A DNA stretch of 64,000 bases from Thermothelomyces thermophilus ATCC 42464 (lineage: Eukaryota > Ascomycota > Sordariomycetes > Sordariales > Chaetomiaceae). The notes beneath the pieces were generated by a model, which saw only the letters and a list, made by a program, of their open reading frames with translations, was not told the DNA's origin and made no database searches. The stretch is taken from NCBI RefSeq assembly GCF_000226095.1, contig NC_016472.1, positions 4,526,001 through 4,590,000 of the forward strand, in the 5' to 3' direction. Numbering within the stretch: position 1 is the stretch's first letter; the number at the start of each line of letters is the position of its first letter. The position numbers were made by a program, and so were the translations under genes. This document shows positions 47,188-58,212 of the stretch, one piece after another.

Positions 47188-49285
47188 ATATAGAGGTTAG
47201 CTTTAAAAGATATTATAGCCCTATGCTAAGGCTTGGCATATAATAATGTATAAAGTGTACTAATGATCCTATTTATATTGTAATTTCTATAGTTTAGTAA
47301 TCTCCCCTATATATCTTAGGTTTATTCCTACCTAACCTTTTCTAAGTCTATCAAGTCTTCTAGATCTAGTAGTTATAATACTTTTAAGGCGTTTTAGTAA
47401 GCTTTCTTTTGTTAATTTGATAGATCTAACTAACTAGTTATTAGCCTTTGTAATGCCTTCTATATAATGGCACCGATTAAGTCTATCCTGACCAAGTCTA
47501 TTCCGACCGAGTCTATCCCTACCAAGTCTATCCTAACCGAGTCTTTAATACCTACCAAATCAAGCTATAAATATACAACTCCTGCCTAATAGGTATAGGC
47601 TCTGATTCTCTATTTAAAGGGAGCTAAGATATCGGAAATCGAGGCTATAACTAGGATAAAAGAGAGGGCATTCTATATAATATTAAAAAGAGCAAAAGAG
47701 CAGAGATATATACTAGGTAGCCCTGTTAAGGATAAGCATATTATAAATGCTCTAAAATCTAGAAGGCCGAAAGTAGTAACTAAATCTATTACCTAGGTTA
47801 TAAAATAGGTAGTAACTAAGAATAGTACTATAAGATAATACTCCTATTAATAAATTACTAAGATAGTTACTTAATATCTAGGTAGAAAAGGGCTAAGTCC
47901 TTTAATAATCTAGCGATAGTTAAAATAGGCTAGGTTTAAGAGTATTAGGTTAATAACTAAGCTAGGATTAAACAAAGCCTAAAAGATAGCTTATCTTAAA
48001 TTTATAATATAGGTTAAAGACTAGACCTTAGAGGATTAGAAGAAAGTGGTCTAGAGTAATAAAACCTCCATTATTTTAGGTATAGTCCATAGAAAACGTT
48101 ATATCTAGTATTAAACTTAAGAAGTAAATAGCCCCTATTATATAAAGAGGTATTAGAAGGGCTAGATGACTTTTATATTCTAGGGTTATTATATATAATC
48201 TAAGATTAGTCCTTATTACTATTAGCTAAAGGAGTTAGCAAAGATAATAATATAGTATTAGGAACTAATAGATATATATAATAAGGCTTATAAGGAGGAA
48301 GCGTAATAGGTATAGGAGTTAGAGATAAATATAAAGAGACTATCCCTAGTAGGAAAAGGAGGTTATAAACTATTATAGAGATATATTATAAAGACTAGTA
48401 AGTAGGTATATTAGGGGAAAGGAAGGATTAACTAGATACGTTATTAATAGGAAGTCTTACTTCCTTTGTTTCTTCCTTTTATAAAAGAACTTAGGAAGAA
48501 GTATAGCCCTATCTATATTATATAAGAAGATAATACTAGTACCTATACCTCTTAATAGAATTATTAGCTCTAGGAGGAAGTAAGGTTTAAGGTCCTAAAG
48601 TGGCTACTAAACTTACCTAACCTTAATACTATTAAGCCTATATAGGCAAGGATCAAATAGTCTTATAAAAGGCAAAAGATCTAAATTCTTATACCTAGCT
48701 AGAAAAAGATTAGGCTAGGCGGTAATAAGAGTTTCTAATAGAGTAGATATAATAATATATTAAGAGGATTTAAGGCAATATTAAATAGGTAATCCGGCTA
48801 GCTAGAGGGAACGAATATAAGGAGGGTATTACTCCTGACCCTCTATTGCCTAGATAAGAGGAGCTAGGGTATCGTGTATAGCGCAAATGGTGTTAGAAAT
48901 CGAAGGCTAAATAGGAAGCTAAGTTAGAAGCTAATGGTAAGGATCGACTTCGGTTAGGAGAACTTCTATATCTACTACGTAGAAATTGTAGAAGTTAGTA
49001 ACAGACTTATAAGTAGTTAATCTAGGGGAAAGCGACGTAACTACTAGTATAATAGAGTTACTTTGATTATCTTGTAAATAACGAATTAAATGCTATTTGG
49101 AATGCTTAAGATAGCCTAGTTTTAAGCTAGTTTTGAGCTAGTTTTACCGGCTAGTAAGTTAGTAAGTAGGAGGGCTATAGAGGGTAAGGAATCGTCTTAG
49201 CTAGTCAACTATACAGATCCGTATTATATATAGAGGTCTTAGTAGTCTAGGCACTATAATATCTTTTAAAGCCAACCTCTATATA
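47188..49285 (+). mobile_element. Tc1/mariner transposon (about 2.1 kb)
   Basis: Inverted ends of at least 31 bp: ATATAGAGGTTAGCTTTAAA at 47188 and the complement TTTAAAGCCAACCTCTATAT ending near 49284. TA lies just outside both ends, with the exact base uncertain by one. It encodes a DDE transposase remnant. It lies in the 3' untranslated part of gypsy-B copy 2, directly after the tail of LINE L11. This is the only such element seen. Confidence 0.85.
47467..48960 (+). pseudogene. Tc1/mariner transposase remnant
   Basis: Cut-and-paste transposase. ATG at 47467 is intact. The first 25 codons contain a 15-base tandem repeat (KSI-x-T units). A helix-turn-helix region follows (GAKISEIEAITRIKERAFY). 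The catalytic core shows TLED-KKVV-SNKTSIILG near 48023-48085 (family WSDET, with Asp changed to Asn), EVNSPYYIKR, then EDNTSTYTS near 48527 and the NLPNLNTIKP box near 48605, where other members have NSPDLNPIEP. It ends near 48960. The frame is broken by TAG/TAA codons where Trp and Gln are usual, so it is inactive. Confidence 0.85.
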
Positions 49286-49321
49286 TAGGGTATAATATAA
49301 TGTAGGTCAGCCTAATAACTA

Positions 49322-49342
49322 TAAAAAAAAAGAGGAGGGGTA
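49322..49342 (+). other. polypurine tract of gypsy-B copy 2
   Basis: Run of A followed by GAGGAGGGG directly before the 3' LTR. The bases upstream (GTAGGTCAGCCTAATAACTA) match the last part of the copy 1 untranslated region. This shows where gypsy-B resumes after the Tc1/mariner element. Confidence 0.6.
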
Positions 49343-49671
49343 TATTATAGGCCTAGGCTATACCCGGGCTAGACAATGCCTAGGCTTTACCTAGGCACTA
49401 GAACGGACCTATACTACCCTACTTACCTATGCCCTATAGGTCTATAGAGTGTTTGTTACTTATTTGTAACTTGTCTAGTAGATATATAGCTAAGGCCTAG
49501 TTAGGGCCTAACCTAGAGCCTAACTAGACCTTACCTAGGTTATATATATACATATTAGTTAAAATGTACTCTTTTATATAACTCTTATATTCTCCCTCTT
49601 TTTCTTCCTTAAGGTAGTTAAATAAAATATTATATACTTATTTATAGATAATATAAGGCTAGTATACTATA
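49343..49671 (+). repeat. gypsy-B copy 2 3' LTR
   Basis: 329 bp, TATTATAGGCC to TATACTATA, followed by the target duplication TCTAG. It is heavily altered relative to copy 1 LTRs, mostly by C/T and G/A changes. Confidence 0.9.
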
Positions 49672-50063
49672 TCTAGCTTCTTAGCTACCTTTATATAATA
49701 AGAGCCTTATTATAGCCTTTAGTCTAGCTAGACCTTAAGGAATCTAATTAACTTTAAAGGGGCTATAGTAGTAATACCTCCTCTTAATTATAAAAGCTCT
49801 AATAGTTATAACTACTATTTTTAGCTCTTATTAAAGTAAATAAGTTTACTCTTTTCTAAACTAAAAGCTATACCTTAGGTTCTAACCTACTATAAATAGG
49901 CCTTTTAGGCCTTCTATAGCTAGTTATTATAGGCCTCTTTAATCTTCCTAAAGACTAGAAGGTTAATATTATTAGCAAAGTCTATTAAAACTAACTATAA
50001 GGTAGGCCTATTAAATAGCCTAATAGAGGGAGACTACATAGAAGATAAAATACAAAGATTAGA
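49672..50063 (-). mobile_element. LINE copy L9, second part
   Basis: Continues the LINE interrupted at 33818. After TCTAG the sequence CTTCTTAGCTACC follows exactly where L3 and L4 predict. It stops in the RT region near 50063, where the 5' end of LINE L12 begins on the other strand. Confidence 0.85.
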
Positions 50064-51000
50064 AAAAGTGCTTCTCTTATATCTTTGCGAATACCCTATC
50101 AAAATATACGAAACCACTACCGCTAGAAAGCTCTCGAGAAACGTTACCTAACGGTACTACTTTCAACCGCGCACGAGCCGTTATAGGTATACAATAGGCA
50201 TCACAGGCGTAGGAACCGGACCTGACCGTAATCCGACTACACCTCGTGCGCCCGTTAAAATTTTCACTATATAAACTACCTAGCGCCCCTAAACGTAACG
50301 TCGATTTAAAGCCTACCGCTAAGCTACTAAGTAGGGAGGTCTATAGCTTTAAACTAATTAGAGGGGGGCCTACTATAGGCCTACCCTACCTTAGATATAA
50401 AGGGGCTAAAGGGTCTTATTATATAACTAGTTAACCTTATATTAAACCCTAAATAGGGTAAGGTAGAAGACCTTACTAATAGGCTCTTATAGGGCCTTAT
50501 AACTACTATTATAGGCCTAGTTCTAAACCTATAGGAACTTATAGCTAAGGAAGTTAAAAAGGGGCTTAAAAAAGCCTTTAAGGTTACCCCCTGCCCTACC
50601 TAGGTATAGGTAGCTATAGGGCTATAATAGAAGGTAACAGGCCCCTAAGGAGGCCTATTATCGGCTAAGGTAGTACTATGATAGGCCTTATAAGAGGTTA
50701 TAATATAGAATATAAGCCTATAGGAGGACCTTAAAGCCTAAACCCTAGCTAAGCTAGTCTAAGTAATTAATAGGGCTTTTAGCTACTAGGGAGCTATTAT
50801 AATTAGGAAGCTTCTAAGTAAGGGCATAGTAATAGTCTTTAAGGATAAGGCTATTAAGGATTAGTATTTAGCTAATAAGCAATAGGTAGCTATTACCTTT
50901 AAAGAGGAGGCTAGAGAGGTTAGTAAGGCCTATATAGTCCTAGTTAAAGGAGTTTAGAAGGAGGAGCTATAAAGGGTTAGTAAATAAGACTTTAAAGGGG
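50064..51000 (+). mobile_element. LINE copy L12, 5' part, cut by gypsy-C
   Basis: 5' leader (CTTCTCTTATATCTTTGCG) and the first part of ORF1 (presumed start ATA at 50343) up to AAAGGGG at 51000, where the gypsy-C LTR starts. It matches 39163-40093 of L10. The leader retains CpG-rich blocks. The overlapping small frame (50246-50434) is open here too. The rest of this LINE should lie beyond the far LTR of gypsy-C, outside the window. Confidence 0.85.
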
Positions 51001-51315
51001 TGTTACGAATGCAAGCCGACCTACGCCTACAGCCGGGCCGCGGCGGCCGGAGGGCCCGCGCCCGGGCACTAATAGGTATGACCCTGCTATGATAGGCACG
51101 ATCAGGGCACGGCCGGGAAAAGGGGATAGCCAATCCGTAGTATAAGATGTACCTATTAGCCTATAGATCCGAAAGGGAGGTTTTCCTCCCTAAGGATCAG
51201 TCTATATAACTACGATTAGAGAGGGATATAAATAGGCAGCCCGCCAGCCCTAGAACAATTAACTCCCCCTACCCCTGCGATTAGTACGAACTTGCTTAGA
51301 AAGGCCTTCGTAATA
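51001..51315 (+). repeat. gypsy-C 5' LTR
   Basis: Starts TGTTACGAATGC and probably ends TTCGTAATA (TTCGTAACA before RIP), about 315 bp. It contains a very CpG-rich block near 51031-51070 (GCCGCGGCGGCCGG) and a TATA box TATAAATA at 51227-51234. Only one LTR is in the window, so the 3' boundary is tentative. Confidence 0.75.
51227..51234 (+). promoter_or_regulatory. TATA box in gypsy-C LTR
   Basis: TATAAATA in an otherwise less mutated LTR, about 80 bp before the proposed LTR end. This is consistent with a U3/R promoter. Confidence 0.5.
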
Positions 51316-51499
51316 GTACTACCTCTCTTAATAACTAGCCTAATAGTAGGCCCTCCTGATAGTTTCTAATCCTTCTTACCCCTTGTCAATCGAGATAGTA
51401 CTATCATTTAGCCGTTTAACGCCTATAGGACTAGAAGAAGAACCTTTGAGCTAAAGTAAGACTCTTTTAGCTTAGTATTGGCTATGAAACTATTCTAAA

Positions 51500-52660
51500 C
51501 CCCCTCTTTATATCTTAATACCCCCCAATTTAAAGCCTTTAGTATAAGGCCCTGATTATAAAGAGCTTATCTAGAATTTAGAAGGCTAGGTTAAGGAGCT
51601 AGAAAGGCTATAGTAGTTATAAGATTAGGAAAAGTTCTTATTAGAAAAGCTAGGACTATTAGACTATATAAAGGGCTTAAAATGACCTTAATTACCTACT
51701 AAATCCTTTAATTCTAATAATTTAGGATATTACTCTAAGGCTATTAAGGTTACTAATCTAATTCGATTTACTAATATAATAATCTATTAATAGTAGTAAA
51801 AGTAGCTTTAAGATTTATAATATGCTTTTTAGAAAGACCTTGAATAGTTTAAAATATTATAGAATTATATCCTATTTATACTTAATTATATAGATAAGTA
51901 ACCTTAGAGCTACTAATATAGTTATTATTAGAATATATTACTTAAAGAGTATAATTAACTAGAAAATAATTAGACTCTATTTAAAGAGTAGATAAATACT
52001 TATATAATTAATCTTATAGACTAGGTATCTTAAGTAGCTAAAGCTTTAAATTTGGCTTACTAGTAAAACGGCTAGTCCCTATAGGATCTTTACTATTACC
52101 TCGAATCTCTTAAAGCTTAGTTTCCTTACTAGGATAAGAAAAGCTAAGCTTTAAGCTTCTATACTAAGCTATTACCTTTCCTTATTCAATATATCGACTA
52201 TTATTATACCTATTACCTAAAGATACGAGAAGGAATGGTATAATTAGTGTTACAAATCTAGTATAGCTTCTAATAACCAAATTATAGTTAGACTACCCCC
52301 TTTTTATTATTAACTTAAGATTAACCACATTATATACTTAATATATTACGTTTCTATATATTATCGTCCTATTATTAAACCGGACCTATAATAAAGCTAT
52401 AATCGACCTTATAAGGCGTTTTAAACCTTATATTAACCCTTACTCCTAAGATATAGGGTAATAGTTTATATTTCTAATATAGAAAAGAGGGACATTTTAT
52501 AAAAGATTACCTAGAGATAGTATAGGTTACTTCTTACTAATAAGGCTAATACCTTGATTACTAAGGTTTAGGTCGTTTTTACTATTAAAATAGGAGTTGC
52601 TCGCGGTAGACCTTAATATTATAAGAGTAGCTATAGGGGATAACCTAAAAAGGGAGTATA
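51500..52660 (+). pseudogene. gypsy-C gag remnant
   Basis: Capsid gene. A frame near 52040-52200 reads SL-DLYYYLESLKAQFPY and PFLIQYINYYYTYYLK, the gag layout of Ty3/gypsy elements. No clear zinc knuckle could be seen. Start and stop are uncertain because of RIP stops and the lack of a second copy. Confidence 0.6.
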
Positions 52661-55621
52661 TATATATAGCTATTATGATAAATATATATAAAGGCATTTC
52701 GACGATAATAGACCTAGATTCCTATATAGAAGTAAATATTATAGACTTTAACCTTATTTAGAAATATTAATTAAAACGACTTACTTATATTTTACCTATA
52801 ATTTAATGATTTAACGAAATAGTTATAATATCCTATAGAGTATATTAAGTACTAATTATACTAACTAATAAATATAGAACTATATATTAATATAATTACC
52901 CCTATATTACTATTAACCGTAATATTAAAAACTTACTAGTCTTATTAGGAATATCTATACTTAGCGATCTTACTATCTTATTATTCCTAATAGAGAATTG
53001 CTAATAGTTTCTACTAGAAACTAAGATAACCTAACTCTAATACCCTAAAAGAATGGAAAAGGATTGCCAAAGGGGAGCCCAAGTCTTTACATTAATTACT
53101 ATTTTGGATATTCCTATAGATCTATTCCCTAACAAAGAAGAACCGAAACCCTTAAGAAACCTAAAGGAGATTCCCCCTAAGTTACAAGACTTCGCTAATA
53201 TAATAGATATATTAAATTCAAGTATCCTTCCCTTATTTAAAGTAACTAACTATAAAATCGATTTATAACTAGGAATAATACCTCTAGTTAGACTAATTTA
53301 CCCTTTATCTTAATACGAACTCGGTATATTATAGGAGTACTTAGATAAAAACCTTGCTAAGGGGAGGATTCGACCTTCTAAGAGCTTAATAACTAGTCTA
53401 GTCCTATTTATATCTAAAAAGGATAGGAGCCTTTATCTTTATATTATTTACTAAGGACTTAATAAGATTACCTAGAAGAATTACTACCTATTACCCCTTA
53501 TTTCGGAGATTCTCGACTATACTTCTAGTACTTAGTTTTTTATTAAACTTAATATTAAAGATACTTATTACCGGATTTAAGTATAAGAGGGGGATAAGTA
53601 GAAAACCGCCTTTCGAACTTACTATAGATTATTTAAGTACTTAGTTATACTATTTAGCCTAACAAATATACTAGCTACTTTTTAAAATTATATTTATTAA
53701 GCATTAGGTAGATTATTTAACAAATTTTATATAGTTTATTTAGATAATATCTTAATTTTTCTACCTAACTATAAAATATATATAAAATATATCTAAAAGG
53801 TCCTTAAATAACTATAAAACGTATAGCTATATTATAAACCTAGTAAATATTTATTTTATAAGGACTAAGTTAACTTCTTTAGATTTATAATAAATTAATA
53901 AGGAATTATAATAGACCTAGTATAAATCGAAACGGTAAAGAAATGGCTAGAACCCTAGACCTATTATAACATTTAGGTATTTCTCGGATTTATTAATTTT
54001 TATTAGAAATTTATTTATAATTTTTCGTAGATTGCCTACCCCCTGATAAGTCTACTAAAGGGGCTAGAAAGGGGGAAGGAACTAAGAAAAGTCTAGTTTA
54101 ACCTTAAAGAACAAAGAGCACTTCAAGAAATCAAAAACTATTTTAAATCGGCGCCAGTTCTCTAGTATTTTAATCCTAAAAAGCTGATAACCATCGAAAT
54201 AGACGCTTCTACGTTTATAATAGGGGCTATCTTATTATAGTAAGTAGAGGACTCTCGAAAACATCCTATTACATTTTAGTTAGCTAAGTTCTTAGGACTA
54301 GCCTACTATTATAGCACCCCTAATAAGGAAATAATAATAATTATAGAATGCTTTAAGCACTAGTGATACTATTTAATAGGAAATCCCTATAAGATTATAG
54401 TCTATTTAGACTATAATAATTTATAAGGATTTATAAGATAGACCTAACTTAATAGTTATTAAGCTAGATAATATATATATCTATTAGGCTTTAATTTTAC
54501 TATTAAGTACTAGCTAGGGAAGTAAAACCCTATAGATAGCCCTTTAAGAAGATTAGATTATAAGGAAGATAATCCTCTTAGGAACTAAAAATAGTTACCT
54601 ACGATCTAAAATAAGATAGTAAACTATAAGAAGGTATAAAAAGCGTAGAGAGTTTTGTAATCTTTTTACTACTAGATTAGAATCTAGTTATTAAAAGTTA
54701 ATCTAAAAGGATTATATAATATAGAACGAACCTGCCTTAAAAGGAAGCCAATTATATTACGAAGATAGGCTAAAGAGGTAGTAAGACTAGAATTAGCTTC
54801 TGCTATCTAGCTATTACGAACACTTAGAGAGTGTATTTTAGAGCTCTAAAGATTAGACCCCTTAACTTAAAGAGTAAGGGAAGGCCTAGAAAAGGGTATA
54901 ATAAAAGGCTAGTAAAGTACTAGCAAAGCCAAACTATAGTCCTTAGGATATAATAACGAGCTGCTTTATAAGAGAGCGCTTTACGTTCTTATAGAAGAAA
55001 CTATAAGGCAAGAAATCCTCTAGTTATATTATAATAATGCTAGAGCCAGGCACTTTGGCCTTAAAAGAACTAGTAAACTTATTTAAAGAAAGCTTAACTA
55101 GCAAGGCCTAGTAAGAGACGTTAGATATTAGTACTAAACCTGCTACGTTTACCAAACGAATAAACTAAGACAGTATTAAGGTTATAATAGCTTAGAATCC
55201 CTACCGATCCCTAACCGACCCTAGTAAGAGATTAGTATAGATATAATTATAGGTTTTCCTATAGTAAATTTCTAAGTAGAAGAGAAGAATATAGTACTTA
55301 TAGTTATAGACTAATATACCAAGATAAACTGGTTCTTTACTATTAATTTAGATATTATAAGCTAGTAGCTTACTAAGCTAGTTTATAAAGAAATTAAACT
55401 TAAATATAATATATTATAAGGCTATATAAGTAATTATAGCTCTATATTTACTTTGTAGTTTTAAATAGATCTCTACTACCTAAACTATATTAATAGAAGG
55501 CTTTCTACAGCTTTTTACCCTTAAACCAATAACTAAACTAAATAAAGTAACTAAACACTTATATAATACCTCTACTATTTTACTATAGCAAACCTTATAA
55601 TTTAGGCACATACCCTACCTA
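52661..55621 (+). pseudogene. gypsy-C pol remnant (protease, RT, RNase H, partial integrase)
   Basis: Protease near 52700 reads LDSYIEVNIID (family LDSGAEVNLID). A 72-codon stop-free stretch at 53053-53268 is the linker before RT. RT shows AKGRIRPSKS and SLVLFISKKDRSL near 53360-53435, KTAFRTYY near 53603, and YLDNILIF near 53740 (Asp to Asn in YxDD). RNase H near 54190 reads ITIEIDASTFIIGAIL. Integrase spans 54960-55621 with ISIDIIIGFP near 55230 and ends at HTLPRTA, where LINE L13 cuts it. The linker frame runs into RT without change. Confidence 0.85.
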
Positions 55622-57663
55622 GAACGGCTCTCTTACATCTTTGCGAACACCCTACCAAAACATATGAAACTACTATCGCTAGAAAGCTCTCGAAAAACGC
55701 TATCTAACGGTACCGCTTTTAACCGCGCGCGAGCCGTTACGGGTGTGTAACAGGCATCGTAGGCATAGGAACTGGACCTGACTATAATCCGACCGTACCT
55801 CGTATACCTGTCAAAATTTTCACCGTATAGACTACCTAGCGCCTCTAAATATAACGTTAATTTAAAGCCTACTACTAAGCTACTAAGTAGGGAGGCCTAT
55901 AGCTTTGAACTAATCAAAGGGGGGCCTATTATAAGCTTACCTTACCTTAGATATTAAGGAGCTAAGGGATCTTATTATATAATTAGTTAACCTTATACTA
56001 AGCCCTAAATAGGGTAAGGTATAGGACCTTACTAATAGGCTCTTATAAGGCCTTATAACTACTATTATAGGCCTGGTTCCAAACCTATAGGAACTAGTAG
56101 CCAAGGAAATCAAAAAGGGGCTTAAAGAAGCCCTTAAGGCTACCCCTTGCCCTACCTAGGTATAGGTGGCTATAAGGCTATAATAGGAGGTAATAGGCCC
56201 CTAAGGAGGCCTACCATTAGCTAAGGCAGTGCCATTATAGGCCTTATAGGAGGTTATAATATAGAATACAAGCCTATAGGAGGACCTTAAAGCCTGAACC
56301 CTAGCTAAGATAGTCTAAGTAGTTAATAGGGCTTCTAGTTACTAGGGAGCCGTTATAGCTAAGAAGCTCCTAAACAGGGATATTATAATAGTCTTTAAGG
56401 ATGAAGCTATTAAGGATTAGTATTCGGTTAATAAGCAATAGGTAGCTATAGCCTTCGAAGAAGAGGCTAGGGGGGTCGGTAGGGCCTATATAGTCCTAGC
56501 TAAAGGAGTCTAGAAAGAGGAGGTATCGGGGGTTAGTAAATAAGACTTTAAAGGGGCTATAGGCCTATACTTAATCGAAATGGTCAAGTTCCGGCTGCTA
56601 AAGAGCCTATAAAGGAAGTAGGCTATAATACTCCTAGGCCTATAGGACCTCGAAGAGGCCTAGAAGGCCTATAATAAGGGTATAGTCTAGGATACCTAGA
56701 TACTAGACTATAAGCCCTCTTAGGATACTCTAGAGCCAAGGTAGTACTATAGGTATTAGAGCTTTAGCTATACCTAGTAGTACTACTAGTAGCCGGCTTA
56801 CTATAGCCATTATAATATAAAGGCCTATAGGGAGAGGGGAAAGGCTAGGGAGGCCTAGTACCTTACCTACTCTAACTAACTCCCTTATAAGTATATAGCC
56901 TATAGGGGCCCCTATATAGCCTAGTATAAGGGCTGCCTAAAGAAAGTTAAGGCCTAGGAAAGGGCTAGAGAGGCCTATTAGTATAGACTCTAAACCTTTT
57001 AATTACTAGAGTAACTATATTAGAAGGTAGCCTTTAAGTTTAGTAACTAGCTAGAAGATGATAACTACTATTAAACTAGGGCTAAATGCCCTTATAAGAG
57101 GCCTACCCTAGCCTAACAGGTGGCTAGGAGCACTTTATTTAACGTCTAATAGACCTATATCTCCTTTCTATAGCCTAGAACCTCCTTCTTTTTATAACTG
57201 ACTAAGGGGGTAATAGTTATAAAGCTAACTACTATACCCTTAGCCTCTACTCTAACTACCTCGAATATAAATTAAGATCCTTTAATAGAATATCTAAGGT
57301 AATAAATAGGCCCTTAAGGTCCTATTAGAAGAGGCTAAATACGACTTACTAGCTATCTAGGAACTATAGATTAACCGGTTTATAAGGTTAATATACTACC
57401 TCTAGGCTTTGAAATACTACCTAGTTTATAAGCCTAAAGGTAAGGCGGCTATTCTAGTAGCTAAGCGCTTCCTAGTTAGCTAGTAAGACTATTTAGTAAA
57501 GGAGAACTAATATAAGGTAACCTTTCTAGCCTTAGGAAAGAGGGGGTTCGAGCTCTAGTTAGTCTATAATAATAAGGGGGAGTAGGCCCTCTTATAAGAT
57601 CTATTAGCCCTACCTTAGCTAACCTATCCCCTAGTTCTTATAGGTAACTTTAACCTCTACTAC
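55622..57663 (+). mobile_element. LINE copy L13, 5' part, cut by gypsy-A copy 2
   Basis: 5' leader (CTCTCTTACATCTTTGCG), ORF1 and the first 380 bp of the endonuclease, ending at CCTCTACTAC where the gypsy-A LTR begins. It aligns with 39163-41205 of L10. It is inserted in the gypsy-C integrase. Confidence 0.88.
55899..57270 (+). pseudogene. LINE L13 ORF1 remnant
   Basis: Complete ORF1 region with the presumed start ATA at 55899 in the same context as other copies and knuckle-like blocks near 56725-56930. It is broken by RIP stops. The role is as for ORF1 of L10. Confidence 0.72.
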
Positions 57664-58090
57664 TGTGACGAACCCAACTCAGACTTCTTCTGAAAGGGTT
57701 CAGACGAAGGTAGATTGAGCGGGACAAGTAGGCAGGTCGTCTAAGGGATTCGGTAAAGCCAAAGGGTTTACAACAACACTAGAGTTGTCTCTCACAGTAA
57801 TTAGCAATGCTTAGTATGAGTATTGTAATTATAGAACAGGTTACTATCACTAGTAAACTCCTAGGGTCTACTATAACGAGTGACTATCTATATATATATA
57901 TAATCCGGGGATCACTCTTTACCTAGTGATCCTTTGCCGTCTAGATTACGGCTACGGTAGTGATCCTATAGTGTATAGATCACTTTGCCAAGCGTGATCC
58001 TTTCCTAACTAGTCCGTTCGTACCTACTGTCCTATTAGCCTATCAGGGGAGGCGGCTTAGGCGGTGTCTTACATGTATATTTCTGTGACA
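57664..58090 (-). repeat. gypsy-A copy 2 3' LTR
   Basis: 427 bp. On the minus strand it reads TGTCACAGAAATATACATG to GGGTTCGTCACA, the same ends as at 4721-5136. It is one of the least RIP-affected stretches of the window. The LINE sequence up to 57663 shows that insertion was into the endonuclease region of L13. Confidence 0.88.
57905..58010. promoter_or_regulatory. clustered GATCAC/GTGATC sites in gypsy-A copy 2 LTR
   Basis: Five GATCAC or GTGATC sites (near 57909, 57926, 57959, 57987 and 58004), next to a TATA-like run at 57888-57905 on the element's downstream side. The arrangement is shared with the LTR at 4721-5136 although spacing differs. Confidence 0.4.
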
Positions 58091-58108
58091 TAATGCCCCT
58101 CCTTTAAG
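58091..58108 (-). other. polypurine tract of gypsy-A copy 2
   Basis: On the minus strand CTTAAAGGAGGGGCATTA lies directly before TGTCACAG, matching the position of the tract at 4703-4720. Confidence 0.6.
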
Positions 58109-58212
58109 GCTTTTGACCCGAAAGCCTATCTTAGGCCGTTTCAAATAGCGCTAACAACCCTTAGTAAGTTATCTCCTATATTTCCCTCTTTCCTCTGTAT
58201 GTTGCTAATAAT

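Larger units (their letters stand above)
33819..49671 (+). mobile_element. Gypsy-B copy 2, complete outline with five nested insertions
   Basis: Both LTRs are present and flanked by the 5-bp duplication TCTAG (33814-33818 and 49672-49676). The element should be about 7.2 kb. The extra length is a MITE (34280-34496), a TIR element (35572-36519), a full LINE (39147-44362), a truncated LINE (46327-47176) and a Tc1/mariner element (47188-49285). About 700 bp corresponding to 14870-15590 of copy 1 is missing at the last two insertions. Gene order and orientation are as in copy 1. Confidence 0.9.
51001..55621 (+). mobile_element. Gypsy-C, third Ty3/gypsy family, 3' part missing
   Basis: Plus-strand element with a 5' LTR, gag, protease, RT, RNase H and integrase. 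The integrase is cut near 55621 by LINE L13. Sequence motifs differ from gypsy-A and -B, so it is a separate family. The C-terminus, any antisense gene and the 3' LTR are not in the window. RIP stops are frequent in the coding part but not in the LTR. Confidence 0.88.

Noticed and set aside
53053-53268. Independent small gene on the plus strand
   Set aside because: It is in frame with the gypsy-C protease upstream and RT downstream and reads as the usual linker, so it is part of pol.
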